Assembly: GCA_913061235.1 (NCBI GenBank)
Contig: CAJXTB010000005.1
Span: 248,001 to 312,000, forward strand
Source of the DNA: an uncultured Pseudomonadota bacterium
Lineage (GTDB): Bacteria > Myxococcota_A > UBA796 > GCA-2862545
DNA length: 64,000 nucleotides
Reading direction: 5' to 3'
The position numbers and the translations under genes were made by a program. This document shows, piece after piece, positions 26,709 to 36,139 of the stretch (positions within the stretch are counted from its first letter, which is position 1; each line of letters opens with the position of its first letter). The notes under the pieces are model-generated. The model was not told the origin of the DNA, did no database searches, and saw nothing but the letters and a program-made list of their open reading frames with translations.

Positions 26709-29345
26709 ATGCGTTCCGTTATTGCCATCATCGCACTCACCGTACTGGCTGGTTGTCCAGGGGGAGGCAACGGAACCGACCTTCCAGAAGGGTGCAACAC
26801 CGTCAACGGCGCCTCCGGCTTCCAGTTCTTGGCGGATGCCCTGACCACCGTTCAAGACGGCGATGAGGTGCAGTTGTGCGGTGAAATCACCGACACCATC
26901 ATCATTGACCGGCCGCTCACCCTCACGAGCCCGTTCAATATGGAAGGTCAGTTCACTTCGCTGTGGACACCACCCGACAACGAACCAGCGATTCGCGTAG
27001 TTGAAGGCGGTGAGTTGACCCTCGATGGCATCTACATTGACACAACGCGCAACGGCATCACCGTTGAAGAAGGCGGGGTGTTGGACATCCAGCGCAGCTT
27101 CATCCAGGTACAAAACCCAGGCTCGTACGGAATCGAGATCATCGGTGGCACCGTCACCGCAGACAGCCTCGTCATCAATGAAGCCTTCTGGGGAGCCATC
27201 CAAAACACAGGTGGTGAGCTGACACTTTCGAACTCGGACCTGGTGAACTCAAGCCGTTGGGGCGTACGCCTAGACAACGGGGCCAGCGCTACGATCTCCG
27301 ATACATTGATTGGTGGCACGCGCATCTCGGACGAGACTGGCGCCAACAATGACGGCTGGGCCGTGTTTGTGTGTGACACCTGCAGCGTTGTCATGAACGA
27401 CGTCGACCTGCAGTCGAACGTCCTCGGCGGCCTCTACGTCGAGCTGGGCATTGCAGACGTGAACGGAGGCGAGTGGCTCGGCAACTTCACCAGCGCGTGG
27501 ATTGACGGTGGTACCGCCACAATTACCGATGTCGACGTGATTGACCCGATTCGCTACGGCATCGTCTCCTTGTCCGGCAACGTGACCCTCAACGACGTGC
27601 GCATGGACGCAGACCCCGAGGCGTCCCCTTTCGAAGACCCAACCACCAACAACCTTGAGGGCGGGTACGGCTTGCTCGCTATCGACGGCGAAGTCACCTG
27701 GATTGGCGGCTGGGCCAAAGAGTTCAACGGCGGCGGCATCTTCGCCCAAGGCAACCAAGCAGCACAGCTTCCCTTGGTCCTTCAAGACGTCAGCATTGCG
27801 GACAACGCAACCCAGGGCGTGATGGTGACCCTCACGGACCTCGAAGCCACCAACGTTAAGATCACCGGTACACGCAGCTTCCCAGAGATCTGCCAGCTAA
27901 ACGGTACGTTCAGCTGCGATTGGGGCCTCGCCGGTTTTCAGTCCGACATTGACTGGATCGGCGGCAGCATTCGCGACAATGAGGCCATCGGAGCCGTCAT
28001 CAGCGACGGTCCGTCCGATTTTACCGGCCTAGAGCTCGCCAACAACGACTTCTTCGGAATCTGGGCGCTCCAAGGCGTGGTCAACCTCATCGGAGCAGAC
28101 ATCCACGGTTCGGGTGACGTCGCCTTGGAGATGAACCAAGGGTCGTTCCTCACCGTCGAAGACTCGATCTTCCATGACCGAGACCACGTCTCGGTGTTTA
28201 CGTCCGGCGAGTTTGAGTACCGGACCTCCTTCGCAGCGACTGAGATTGAAGCGGTCGGCTCCACCGTCGAAGTCAACAACACCACCTTCCGTTCCGGAAA
28301 CCGCGGCATCTTTGGCCTGCGCGATTTTGCCAGTGGCAACGGAAGTAATGTGGTCCTGACCAACAGCACATTCACCGACTACGTCCGCTTTGGTGCCCAG
28401 GTCAGCGGTGCGGGCAGCGTCATCGAAGTCGACACCGTGACCTTCGAGCGTATGGGCGGAGACACCATCGTCTGTTCTGGCGACGCAGAAGCAGCCCTGA
28501 CTCGCGTTGACTTCTTGGGCATCACTAAGGTGCAGAACGTCTTTGAGACGTGGCGCGAAGGAGTGCTCGAGAACAGCTCGCGTAGCACCACAAACCTGCC
28601 GGCAATTCGTGGCAACCGCTGCCAGCTCGAAGCGAGTCGCATGACCTTCGAGAACCTGGAAGGTCCGGCGATTGACCTGACCGAAGGAACAATCGACGAG
28701 CTCGACCGGGTCAACATCCGCGGCGCCAACCTGGGTCGCGAGCCCAACGTCACCGTTCAGCCCATCATCGATGTGACGTGGTCGCTCGAACCGCCCGAAG
28801 CATCGATCAGTGGCCTCAACATCTCCGGTGTGCCCGCGGGCGTCGGCCTCAAGTTGACCAGCACCACGCCAGCCGAGACCGGGATTGCCACCGAGGTACG
28901 CCTAGAAGACATCTCCATTGGTGATGTCAACGGCCACGGCGGAATGGGCATTGAGCTCCAAGGACTCGATGACGTGGAGCTGACCGAGTTTTCGGTCACC
29001 GGTGCACAAGGAGTCGGCGTGAGCCTGACCACCGTCGCTGGACTGATTGGCTCTGACGCCGCAGACAGCACGGTCACTGGGACCACGGCTGAAGGCATGC
29101 TGATTCAAGACAGCACCGCAGCAGTGTCCTACCTGACCATCTCAGGCGCGGGTGCTGACGGCGTTCGCGTCGTAGGTGGAACGCCCACACTAGCGAACGT
29201 GACCATCGACACGGCCACCGGCTACGGAATGAGCTGTGTGACCGATGCCGCCGCCCCCACCTGCACCGACGTCATCTCGGCGGGTGCCTTGGGCGAGCAT
29301 GACGGCTGTCTGGCCTGCTTCCCAGAGTCGATTCCCACGCCGTAA
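26709..29345 (+). CDS. Large right-handed parallel beta-helix lipoprotein
   Basis: An 878-residue exported lipoprotein. The signal peptide ends in the lipobox L-A-G-C (Cys16), followed by P-G-G-G-N-G, a flexible linker. Almost all the rest is repeated 20-25-residue units of the pattern [hydrophobic]-x-[hydrophobic]-x-G/N-G-x-[T/S], for example [22 protein letters not shown] and [10 protein letters not shown]. These are typical of parallel beta-helices (PbH1/NosD-like). No pectate-lyase catalytic motif is evident. A few Cys pairs (C-D-T-C, C-L-A-C) occur. Likely a surface or periplasmic adhesin or enzyme of unknown substrate. Confidence 0.8.
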   Translation: MRSVIAIIALTVLAGCPGGGNGTDLPEGCNTVNGASGFQFLADALTTVQDGDEVQLCGEITDTIIIDRPLTLTSPFNMEGQFTSLWTPPDNEPAIRVVEGGELTLDGIYIDTTRNGITVEEGGVLDIQRSFIQVQNPGSYGIEIIGGTVTADSLVINEAFWGAIQNTGGELTLSNSDLVNSSRWGVRLDNGASATISDTLIGGTRISDETGANNDGWAVFVCDTCSVVMNDVDLQSNVLGGLYVELGIADVNGGEWLGNFTSAWIDGGTATITDVDVIDPIRYGIVSLSGNVTLNDVRMDADPEASPFEDPTTNNLEGGYGLLAIDGEVTWIGGWAKEFNGGGIFAQGNQAAQLPLVLQDVSIADNATQGVMVTLTDLEATNVKITGTRSFPEICQLNGTFSCDWGLAGFQSDIDWIGGSIRDNEAIGAVISDGPSDFTGLELANNDFFGIWALQGVVNLIGADIHGSGDVALEMNQGSFLTVEDSIFHDRDHVSVFTSGEFEYRTSFAATEIEAVGSTVEVNNTTFRSGNRGIFGLRDFASGNGSNVVLTNSTFTDYVRFGAQVSGAGSVIEVDTVTFERMGGDTIVCSGDAEAALTRVDFLGITKVQNVFETWREGVLENSSRSTTNLPAIRGNRCQLEASRMTFENLEGPAIDLTEGTIDELDRVNIRGANLGREPNVTVQPIIDVTWSLEPPEASISGLNISGVPAGVGLKLTSTTPAETGIATEVRLEDISIGDVNGHGGMGIELQGLDDVELTEFSVTGAQGVGVSLTTVAGLIGSDAADSTVTGTTAEGMLIQDSTAAVSYLTISGAGADGVRVVGGTPTLANVTIDTATGYGMSCVTDAAAPTCTDVISAGALGEHDGCLACFPESIPTP

Positions 29346-29353
29346 TCACAAGT

Positions 29354-30385
29354 CTAGCGTGTGATGGCTTGGCCCTGCATGACGACGGTCACCGGCTCCG
29401 GGCCGGCAGCAAGCCTAGTCAACACCGCTGTTGTGTCGTTGTGGTCGCGCACCTCAAACACGGCGGCATGCACGCCATCGGGTCGCACGAGCGGCACGTT
29501 GGGCCCAGTTAAGATGCGGACTTCGTCTCCCACACGCCAAACATCTCCTAGATCGTGCCCGGAAACCAGCTCTCCGGTGGTCGGCATGTCGGCAAACGGC
29601 TGTGGGGGTGGATCTGACCGACTGGGAGGTGCGGCGGCCAGCAACACAACGGCAGGCAAGGACGCACGACGCTCACCGGACCACAGCTGAAGGGGCCCAA
29701 GGCGCACCTCTCCAGCCCCCGTGATGCGGAACGTCCAGGTGAGGTCCCGCACATCCCCTGATGTGGAGGGGCTCGTGTCTTCAACCATCCCCACCAGCTG
29801 CACCGGTCCGCTGACAGTCTCGGCAGTCAGTGACAGCGGTCCAGCCGAAGCGCCAACCACCCGTAAACGGACCGCAAACTCCGTCCCCCAGAACAACGTC
29901 CCAGAGGGCGCTTCAACGCTCACCTGCAAGGCGGTGACCGGCAAAAACTCAAAGGCTTCCTGCATCAAATGCGGAGAGAAATCGGGGTCTTCCACCACTT
30001 CACGTGTGCTCACCACACCGTCATCCAGCACGCGACGCAGATCCCGTGCCGCCCCCTCAAAATCTCCGGCACGACACGCGTAGGCCGCCCGATTGTAGCG
30101 GGCTTCACCAAAGTGCGGGTCTCGCTCAAGCGCCAGGTCCAGAGCCACTCGTGCCCGTACAAGGTCCCCCGACTCCGCCAGCGCTTTCGCCTCCCATGTT
30201 AGCAAGACGGAGTTGAGCGGCAGGTGAATGCGTGCATCACGAAAAGCCAGAGACGCCCCCACAGGGTCGTCGCTAAGGATCTCCCGCCCATGACGCCACA
30301 GATCCAACGCCTCACGCTGGGCCACCAAGTCTTCGTCCACTGCGCGACAGCCCAGCACCAGCAAGAGAAGCCACCCCTTATGCAC
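29354..30385 (-). CDS. TPR lipoprotein with BatD-like and C-terminal beta domains
   Basis: 343 residues from the GTG at 30385: V-H-K-G-W-L-L-L-L-V-L-G-C, a signal peptide with lipobox Cys13. Residues about 25-130 contain two to three TPR-like helical repeats (W-E-A-K-A-L-A-E-S-G-D-L-V-R-A-R-V-A-L-D-L-A-L and Y-N-R-A-A-Y-A-C-R-A-G-D-F-E-G-A-A-R). A beta-sandwich like the BatD/aerotolerance N-domain follows (about 150-255). A small beta domain ends the protein. The GTG overlaps the last 8 bases of pgeF, so it is expressed with it. Longer starts would lie antisense or inside pgeF and lack a signal peptide. Function unknown. Confidence 0.68.
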   Translation of the reverse strand: MHKGWLLLLVLGCRAVDEDLVAQREALDLWRHGREILSDDPVGASLAFRDARIHLPLNSVLLTWEAKALAESGDLVRARVALDLALERDPHFGEARYNRAAYACRAGDFEGAARDLRRVLDDGVVSTREVVEDPDFSPHLMQEAFEFLPVTALQVSVEAPSGTLFWGTEFAVRLRVVGASAGPLSLTAETVSGPVQLVGMVEDTSPSTSGDVRDLTWTFRITGAGEVRLGPLQLWSGERRASLPAVVLLAAAPPSRSDPPPQPFADMPTTGELVSGHDLGDVWRVGDEVRILTGPNVPLVRPDGVHAAVFEVRDHNDTTAVLTRLAAGPEPVTVVMQGQAITR

Positions 30386-31139
30386 GAAGCACAATGACCC
30401 CGGCAAGCCGCCCCGTGACGCCATTGTCACCGCGGTAGCTGAACAGGGTGTCGTCGGTCGCGGTGTCCCGTCGAATGTGCTCAACACAGACACCTAAACG
30501 ACGCAGCTGCACATCAACAACGGCACGCACATCGGCATGTTCGCGCTCCCAAGGTCCGGGAGGGCCCGCAACACTACGATCGACGCCGCTACTCACCAAG
30601 GCATCGACAACCTCGGGCCCGGTCTCGTAGCTCTCCGCGCCAATGCACGGCCCAACCCACGCTCGAACCGAAGACATCGGCTGCCCCGTCGCCTCTGCAA
30701 GCGCCAGCGCGGCCTTGGTGACAATGTCCCCCGCCGCTCCACGCCAGCCCGCATGGGCAACCGCAACGCCTCCGGGTGCGTAGAACAGCACCGGTACACA
30801 GTCCGCTACCCGGACCGTCAGCAGCACTCCAGGTTCTGTACACACCGCCGCGTCTGCTACCGCAACCACGTCCAGCGGTCCGGCCGGAGCCACAACGCGA
30901 GCCACGTCACAGCCATGAACCTGTGTCAACAGAGCGACCTGCTCCACGGAGACCTGCATAGCTGCTGCAACACGTCGCCAATTCTCCACAACAGCGCTGT
31001 CGGTATCGCCAGCGGTTCGGGCAAGGTTGAGCGTGGCCAACGGGCCAACAGACACACCGCCAAGGCGGGTTGTGAACGCGTAGCTCACCCCTGAAGGGCA
31101 CGTCTCGGAACCACGAAGAAGGGGCAAGGCGGGCTTCAT
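30378..31139 (-). CDS. pgeF: Peptidoglycan editing factor PgeF (YfiH/DUF152, laccase-domain)
   Basis: A copper/zinc-site protein of the YfiH family. It removes mis-incorporated L-Ser from UDP-MurNAc peptides; some members also show polyphenol oxidase or purine nucleoside activity. The metal ligands are visible: Q-V-H-G-C-D-V (His), V-A-D-C-V-P-V-L (Cys) and A-V-A-H-A-G-W-R-G-A (His). About 253 residues from the ATG at 31139; an ATG at 31172 is also in frame. Upstream is a divergent Kelch lipoprotein gene and downstream a coupled TPR lipoprotein. Confidence 0.93.
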   Translation of the reverse strand: MKPALPLLRGSETCPSGVSYAFTTRLGGVSVGPLATLNLARTAGDTDSAVVENWRRVAAAMQVSVEQVALLTQVHGCDVARVVAPAGPLDVVAVADAAVCTEPGVLLTVRVADCVPVLFYAPGGVAVAHAGWRGAAGDIVTKAALALAEATGQPMSSVRAWVGPCIGAESYETGPEVVDALVSSGVDRSVAGPPGPWEREHADVRAVVDVQLRRLGVCVEHIRRDTATDDTLFSYRGDNGVTGRLAGVIVLRA

Positions 31140-31151
31140 AGCGATGCTCGG

Positions 31152-31180
31152 TTGACAGAGGAGGCACGCCATCAATAACG
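31152..31180 (+). promoter_or_regulatory. Candidate promoter for the Kelch lipoprotein (near-leaderless)
   Basis: TTGACA (31152-31157), a 17-bp spacer, then ATAACG (31175-31180). If used, transcription would start at or within a base or two of the GTG start at 31188, and no Shine-Dalgarno precedes that codon. A leaderless mRNA is thus possible. The -10 is weak. Confidence 0.3.
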
Positions 31181-31187
31181 TCTCACT

Positions 31188-32690
31188 GTGCGTACTTCCC
31201 CCATCATTGCCGCCCTCGTCCTGACCGCCTGCCTCGACAGCAAGGTGCAGTCAGATTTCAACGTCGACTTGGTTGTTCAAGCGCCGTTCAACCAAGAGCC
31301 AATCGAAGGCGCCGCAGCTATCGGTATTGTGCTTCGCGGGTCCGATGTCCGCGTTTTGGACCCGGCGGATACCGAAGGCGCACAAGAGGCGATGGAGCTG
31401 GGCCCGCTGACCGACACGCGTCTGGGATTGGTGGGTGTTGAGAGCCTCGCCGACATTCCCGCTGCGAGTGTGTTCAGCTACGGAGATGTCGGACCCTTCA
31501 CCTTGGGACGCGACGAGCAGCCCCAGACCGTAGATGTCCTGGTGGCGGAGGTCGAGCGCATTGGCAACTTAGGCGCACTGATGGGTGCTCAGACCGCTGT
31601 AAACGGCGCTGTTGCTGTTGTCTCGACTGGAGACGCGTTCCTGTTTGGCGGCGTCTCAACAACGGGCTCACCGTCTGACGCCATCTCACGCCTCACCGAC
31701 CTGGATGCCGGCGCTTGGTCCTTCACCGCCATCGGTGCCATGCCCGGCGGCCCCCGCATTGGTGCATCGGCCACCCCAGTCGACATGAATGGGTCTGAAG
31801 CGATCTTGGTCGTTGGTGGTCAATCCGCTGTCGACGACGATGACACAGCGCTCGATGCCGCCTTCCTACTCAGCGCGAGTGATGGTCTGGTTGCCTGGTC
31901 AGGAACTAGCCGCAGCGCCCGCTCTGGCCATCGCTCGGTACTGTTGGCCAACGGACGAGTGCTGCTCGTAGGCGGCGTTAGCCTCGATATTGACGGGCTG
32001 CCTACGGAGACCGCGACCTTTGAGGTGTTCGACCCGGGCTTTCAGGTCTTCAACACCGGACAATCACCGCTCGACATCCCAGCCCAAGGGTTTGCTGTGG
32101 CGGATGTTGGCTCCGAAGGCGTGTTGGTCTGCGGCGGCCACACAGTCACAGATGCTGACCCGCAGCAAGCAGTGCCATCGGACGTCTGCAACTGGATCTC
32201 GCCACTGGGTGCGGTTCGAACGGCCCCGTCACTACCGATTCCGCTCACTGGCTTGGCGATGGCCGCCATCGGCGAGCGCCATGTCGTAGCGACAGGTGGA
32301 TTGACCGGAACGCGGGATTCTGACGAGGCCTCAACAGCATCGGCCCAAGTGTTCTTGTACACCCTAGCGAGCGATTCGTGGCAAGAGGTCGAGCCCTTAG
32401 TCAGCCCACGCGCCCATCACAGGGCCGTCGCCAGTGTAGATGGTCGGGTGGTGCTTGTCGGCGGTGTCGGTCGGGCGAACGCCTCTGCTGACAGCGTGCT
32501 TGACCCCGTGGCCTGTACCGAGGTCTACGACCAAGTCGACCGCTCCATCAATGAAGGCGGCTGTAGCGACACCGGCTCTGGGGCACAACCGGCGTTCGGA
32601 ATCCACCCTGCCCATGGTGCTGTGGTCTTCTCGGGTGGTGGAACCGCAGGGCAGGGATACGGCATCATCCCCTTCCCACCTTTGTTCTAG
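31188..32690 (+). CDS. Kelch-repeat lipoprotein
   Basis: A 500-residue protein from a GTG. The signal peptide I-I-A-A-L-V-L-T-A-C ends in the lipobox L-T-A-C (Cys15). From about residue 130 there are five to six beta-propeller blades with Kelch-like G-G hallmarks: F-L-F-G-G-V, I-L-V-V-G-G-Q, V-L-L-V-G-G-V, V-L-V-C-G-G-H, H-V-V-A-T-G-G-L and V-V-L-V-G-G-V, each followed by a Trp or Phe region. The propeller is probably surface-exposed for binding. Its stop overlaps the convergent nadD stop. No enzymatic motif seen. Confidence 0.8.
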   Translation: MRTSPIIAALVLTACLDSKVQSDFNVDLVVQAPFNQEPIEGAAAIGIVLRGSDVRVLDPADTEGAQEAMELGPLTDTRLGLVGVESLADIPAASVFSYGDVGPFTLGRDEQPQTVDVLVAEVERIGNLGALMGAQTAVNGAVAVVSTGDAFLFGGVSTTGSPSDAISRLTDLDAGAWSFTAIGAMPGGPRIGASATPVDMNGSEAILVVGGQSAVDDDDTALDAAFLLSASDGLVAWSGTSRSARSGHRSVLLANGRVLLVGGVSLDIDGLPTETATFEVFDPGFQVFNTGQSPLDIPAQGFAVADVGSEGVLVCGGHTVTDADPQQAVPSDVCNWISPLGAVRTAPSLPIPLTGLAMAAIGERHVVATGGLTGTRDSDEASTASAQVFLYTLASDSWQEVEPLVSPRAHHRAVASVDGRVVLVGGVGRANASADSVLDPVACTEVYDQVDRSINEGGCSDTGSGAQPAFGIHPAHGAVVFSGGGTAGQGYGIIPFPPLF

Positions 32691-33226
32691 CTGTACACGC
32701 CGTCAGCCATCTGTTCGAGAACGACGGACGGAACCCAGGGTGACACGTCTTCACCGGCGGCGAGCATGCCGCGAATACGAGTGGAGCTAATCTCTGGGAA
32801 GACGACCGCGCCCTCAGGCGATGGATAGCCAGCACGACCCACGACAATTGGCGCGTAGGACGCAGCAATCTCGTCCCATGCCTTCCACTTGTCGAGAACC
32901 AACAGGTTGTCACTGCCAATGACGAGGCGAAAGCGATGCTCGGGATGCCGTTTCGCAAGCGCATTGAGGGTGTCGATACTGTACGACGGCGTCGGGAGCT
33001 CAGACTCAATGGTACAGACGCGAACAGCAGGCCCCAAGCTCTCAGCCAGCGCTTCGCACCAAAGAACGCGCTGACTCCAAGGGGCCATCTGCTTACCGAA
33101 GGCATGGTTGTAGGTCGGCAACAGCCAGACTTCATCCGCACGCGCGGTCCAGTGCAGCCAGCTGGCCACCAAGGCGTGACCGATGTGCGGCGGGTTGAAG
33201 CTTCCACCGTAGACAGCAATGTCCAT
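32687..33226 (-). CDS. nadD: Nicotinate-nucleotide adenylyltransferase
   Basis: Adenylates nicotinate mononucleotide in NAD synthesis. It is 179 residues from the ATG at 33226. The nucleotidyltransferase signatures are intact: Y-G-G-S-F-N-P-P-H-I-G-H (residues 6-17, with the HxGH His pair) and I-S-S-T-R-I-R. Middle motif P-S-Y-S-I-D-T-L. Divergent from murI; convergent and overlapping by 4 bases with the Kelch gene. Confidence 0.95.
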   Translation of the reverse strand: MDIAVYGGSFNPPHIGHALVASWLHWTARADEVWLLPTYNHAFGKQMAPWSQRVLWCEALAESLGPAVRVCTIESELPTPSYSIDTLNALAKRHPEHRFRLVIGSDNLLVLDKWKAWDEIAASYAPIVVGRAGYPSPEGAVVFPEISSTRIRGMLAAGEDVSPWVPSVVLEQMADGVYS

Positions 33227-33299
33227 ACGACCTCCGCGTACCTCCCTATCGCGGAAGCTACGACCCCCATGCGGGTTACGCATGGGCGATGGAGGGCCA

Positions 33300-34124
33300 G
33301 TGCGCATTGGTGTGTTCGACTCGGGAATTGGCGGGCTGACCGTTCTACGGACTCTGGCAGACGCGCTGCCTGGCCACGACTTGGTCTATTTGGGCGATAC
33401 CGCACGCGTGCCATACGGTACCCGGTCGCCGCAGACGGTGATTCGTTACTCGCTTCGGGTCGCCAGCTATCTGTACGAGCAGGACGTTGGCGCCATCGTC
33501 ATTGCCTGCAATACAGCAACGACCTGGGCTATGGACGCCCTGCAGCGCGCCGGCCAAGCCGTAGGCGTGCCGGTCTTCGGTGTGGTAACGCCGGGTGTCT
33601 CGGCGGCCCTAAAGGTCCACAAGACAGGCGCTATCGCTATCCTCGGCACCGAAGGAACCATTGCTGGCGGAGCGTACCAGCGGGGTCTCGCCGCGGCTCA
33701 TGCGGGTGTGACGGTGATTCCTGTCGCATGTCCTCTGCTCGTGCCACTCGCTGAAGAAGGCTGGGTGACTGGCGACGTTCCCCGGGGCGTTGCCGAGCAC
33801 TACCTGGGCGGCCTGCGCGGACAGGTCGACACCGCGATTCTTGGCTGCACCCACTACCCGCTCTTGAGTTCCGTCATCGCAGAGGCCCTGCCAGACGTCA
33901 CACTTGTCGATAGCGCCCAAGAGACCGCCAATGTTGTTCTCAAGGAGCTTGGCCCCGGAGACGACACCAACCGAAGCATTCGCTTCTTGGTGACCGACCA
34001 TGTCGAGCGCTTCAAGCGTGTGGGTGCCACCTTCTTCGGCACCGAACCGACCCATGTCACGTGGGTCGACTTGCCCGAACCCAGCGGTGAATTCGCCGCG
34101 CCCTCCCGGACGGACACGGCATGA
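33300..34124 (+). CDS. murI: Glutamate racemase
   Basis: Makes D-glutamate for peptidoglycan. It is 274 residues from the GTG at 33300, chosen for GGAGG five bases upstream and the family start R-I-G-V-F-D-S-G-I-G-G-L-T-V. Catalytic cysteines: Cys70 in I-A-C-N-T-A-T-T and the second in L-G-C-T-H-Y-P-L-L. The partner acid motif Y-L-G-D-T-A-R-V-P-Y-G is present. Its stop overlaps the start of the C-terminal processing protease gene by 4 bases. Confidence 0.95.
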   Translation: MRIGVFDSGIGGLTVLRTLADALPGHDLVYLGDTARVPYGTRSPQTVIRYSLRVASYLYEQDVGAIVIACNTATTWAMDALQRAGQAVGVPVFGVVTPGVSAALKVHKTGAIAILGTEGTIAGGAYQRGLAAAHAGVTVIPVACPLLVPLAEEGWVTGDVPRGVAEHYLGGLRGQVDTAILGCTHYPLLSSVIAEALPDVTLVDSAQETANVVLKELGPGDDTNRSIRFLVTDHVERFKRVGATFFGTEPTHVTWVDLPEPSGEFAAPSRTDTA

Positions 34125-35431
34125 AACGCATGCGCACCGCTACTGCAACGATGCTCGTTGCTGGCTTGATGGGCTCGGGCCTCTTTCTCGGCTCTGCCAC
34201 CGGAAGCTGGGCCGCCGACAGAGCCACAGACCCGTACGCGTCCTTGGACACGCTGGCCCAGGCCATTACCATCATCGAGAGCCGGTACGTCGATGATGTT
34301 GCCCCTGACGACCTCGTTACCGCGGCCATTCGCGGCATGACTGCGGACCTGGACCCACACACTCGCTGGCTCACCCCGGAAGAGACACGCCGGTTGATGT
34401 CCAGCACCGAAGGTAGCTACGAAGGCGTGGGTCTGGAGACATCGATAGTTCCCGAAGGTGTGCGTATTGAGCGCGTCTTCGCGGGTGGGCCGTCCGAACG
34501 CGCAGGCCTACTCGCTGGGGACATCATGGTATCTGCCGACGGCATCTCACTCGTGAATATGCCTGACCCCGCCGTCACAGAGCTACTCCATGGACCACGT
34601 GGAGAACCCGTTGATATCGGTATCCTGCGTGAAGGCACCGAAGACGTTCAGGTCATTCAAGTCATCCGAGACCGAATCGTCACAGATCCCGTCGAGGCCG
34701 CTGCTCTCGGAGATGTCGCCTACGTCCGCCTCATGCACTTTCAAAAGGGTTCTGGCGAGGCTGTCACCGAAGCACTCATGGGACTGCGTGCCGAAGGTGC
34801 CACGGCGGGTGTCATCTTGGACTTGCGAGACAATCCAGGCGGCGTGCTAGACGAAGCCGTCATCATCGCTGATCTGTTCTTGGACGACGGTCCCATCGTC
34901 TCCACACGAGGACGAACCGAGTCCGAAGAAGTCCACAGCGCCACACCCGGAGGCATCCCAGCGGATGTCCCCGTAGTCGTGCTGATCAACGGTATGTCCG
35001 CCTCTGCGAGTGAAATCGTGGCCGGTGCCTTGCAAGACACCGGCCGGGCCACTCTTGTAGGCGTAGACAGCTACGGCAAAGGCTCTGTCCAGGTCCTCTT
35101 TGAGACCCGTGACGGCGGTGCTCTAAAGCTCACCACATCGCTGTACTACACCCCGTCCGGAACACCCGTGGCCGCCGAGGTCGGACGCCTAGCAGACATC
35201 CCAGTGCGCATGGACGACTCGCTGTCTGCACTTCAGGCGCTGCGGCAGGCCGTGCAAGAGCAATCGGATGCCACCGAACGTGCCCGACTCTTAGAGTTGG
35301 TCGATGCCCTTGATCCAGACGACCTGCCGCGCGAGTTCGTCCCCTGGGACATTGCCCCCGCCGACCGCTTGGACCAAGACCGGCAGCTAAGTGCAGCCCT
35401 CGCCCACCTACGCGCGAGTGAAGCCCCGTAG
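34121..35431 (+). CDS. ctpA: Carboxyl-terminal processing protease (S41 family, CtpA-like)
   Basis: A 436-residue periplasmic serine protease. A signal peptide or anchor (residues 10-32) precedes an N-terminal helical part with the usual D-P-H-T-R-W motif (D-L-D-P-H-T). A PDZ domain occupies about 95-180 (G-V-G-L-E-T-S-I, G-P-S-E-R-A-G-L-L-A-G-D). The S41 catalytic core has L-D-L-R-D-N-P-G-G, the Ser region M-S-A-S-A-S-E-I-V-A-G-A-L-Q-D and the Lys region D-S-Y-G-K-G-S-V-Q. Coupled to murI (4-base overlap), linking it to envelope biogenesis. The 3' end overlaps the convergent glycosyltransferase gene by 24 bases. Confidence 0.93.
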   Translation: MKRMRTATATMLVAGLMGSGLFLGSATGSWAADRATDPYASLDTLAQAITIIESRYVDDVAPDDLVTAAIRGMTADLDPHTRWLTPEETRRLMSSTEGSYEGVGLETSIVPEGVRIERVFAGGPSERAGLLAGDIMVSADGISLVNMPDPAVTELLHGPRGEPVDIGILREGTEDVQVIQVIRDRIVTDPVEAAALGDVAYVRLMHFQKGSGEAVTEALMGLRAEGATAGVILDLRDNPGGVLDEAVIIADLFLDDGPIVSTRGRTESEEVHSATPGGIPADVPVVVLINGMSASASEIVAGALQDTGRATLVGVDSYGKGSVQVLFETRDGGALKLTTSLYYTPSGTPVAAEVGRLADIPVRMDDSLSALQALRQAVQEQSDATERARLLELVDALDPDDLPREFVPWDIAPADRLDQDRQLSAALAHLRASEAP

Positions 35432-36139
35432 ACGCGCCCGTTGGGTCTGTTCCTGTAAGTCGCTGTGCAGCTCGGCAAGCTCTCGCAGAGCCTTGATGAT
35501 GACCCGAGGCGAGGCCCCGCTCTGCTCTCCAGAGACCCGAGGAAAGTGGGTGACGGGAACTTGTAGAATGCGCTCACCATCTGCCCGTGCGCGGACCAAA
35601 ATCTCGGTGTTGACCAGGGCTCCCACGCTGCGCAAGTCAAAGCGGTCGAAGATGCGGCGGTCGAAGACCTTGAAGGCGCAGTCGACGTCTCGCACATTCA
35701 GATCAAACAGCGCTCCCACCAGTCGCGACCAGCCGTAGCCGAGCAGACGTCTGCTCAGCGGGTCACGCCGCGGATGACGGTACCCAGCAACAATGCCGAA
35801 GCGGTCTGAGTGACGCAGGAGAAGAGCAATCTCGGCAACATCGAACTGTAGGTCGGCGTCCGTGAAGAACACGCGGTCCATCTTGGCGGCAATCAAGCCC
35901 GTTCGAAGCGCCGCGCCATAGCCACGATTCTGCGGATGGTGAATCGAGTGCACCGCCGCGTCTTTGCTGGTCAGTGTACACAACACTCGACGGGTCGCAT
36001 CACGAGAGCCGTCGTCCACAACAATGACCTCGAACGGCACGTCGAGGGTGCGTCCAACATCCACACAGCGCTGAACAGCACTGGCGATGTTCTCCGCCTC
36101 GTTGAAGGCGGGTAGCACAAAAGACAGCGACTTCGTCAC
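35408..36139 (-). CDS. Family 2 glycosyltransferase (dolichyl-phosphate mannosyltransferase type)
   Basis: 243 residues, GT-A fold: L-P-A-F-N-E-A-E-N-I at the N-terminus, V-I-V-V-D-D-G-S-R-D, and the metal motif T-D-A-D-L-Q-F-D-V. It resembles polyprenyl-phosphate sugar transferases that lack the C-terminal membrane helices. The donor and acceptor are unknown; a polyprenyl phosphate acceptor is likely. GTG start overlaps the rimO stop (GTGA). The C-terminus overlaps the convergent ctpA end by 24 bases. Confidence 0.88.
   Translation of the reverse strand: MTKSLSFVLPAFNEAENIASAVQRCVDVGRTLDVPFEVIVVDDGSRDATRRVLCTLTSKDAAVHSIHHPQNRGYGAALRTGLIAAKMDRVFFTDADLQFDVAEIALLLRHSDRFGIVAGYRHPRRDPLSRRLLGYGWSRLVGALFDLNVRDVDCAFKVFDRRIFDRFDLRSVGALVNTEILVRARADGERILQVPVTHFPRVSGEQSGASPRVIIKALRELAELHSDLQEQTQRARLRGFTRA

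Noticed and set aside
26571-27203. N-terminal extension of the carboxylase beta-subunit frame
   Set aside because: It is antisense to the beta-helix lipoprotein; the GGAGG-ATG at 26570 gives the normal family length.
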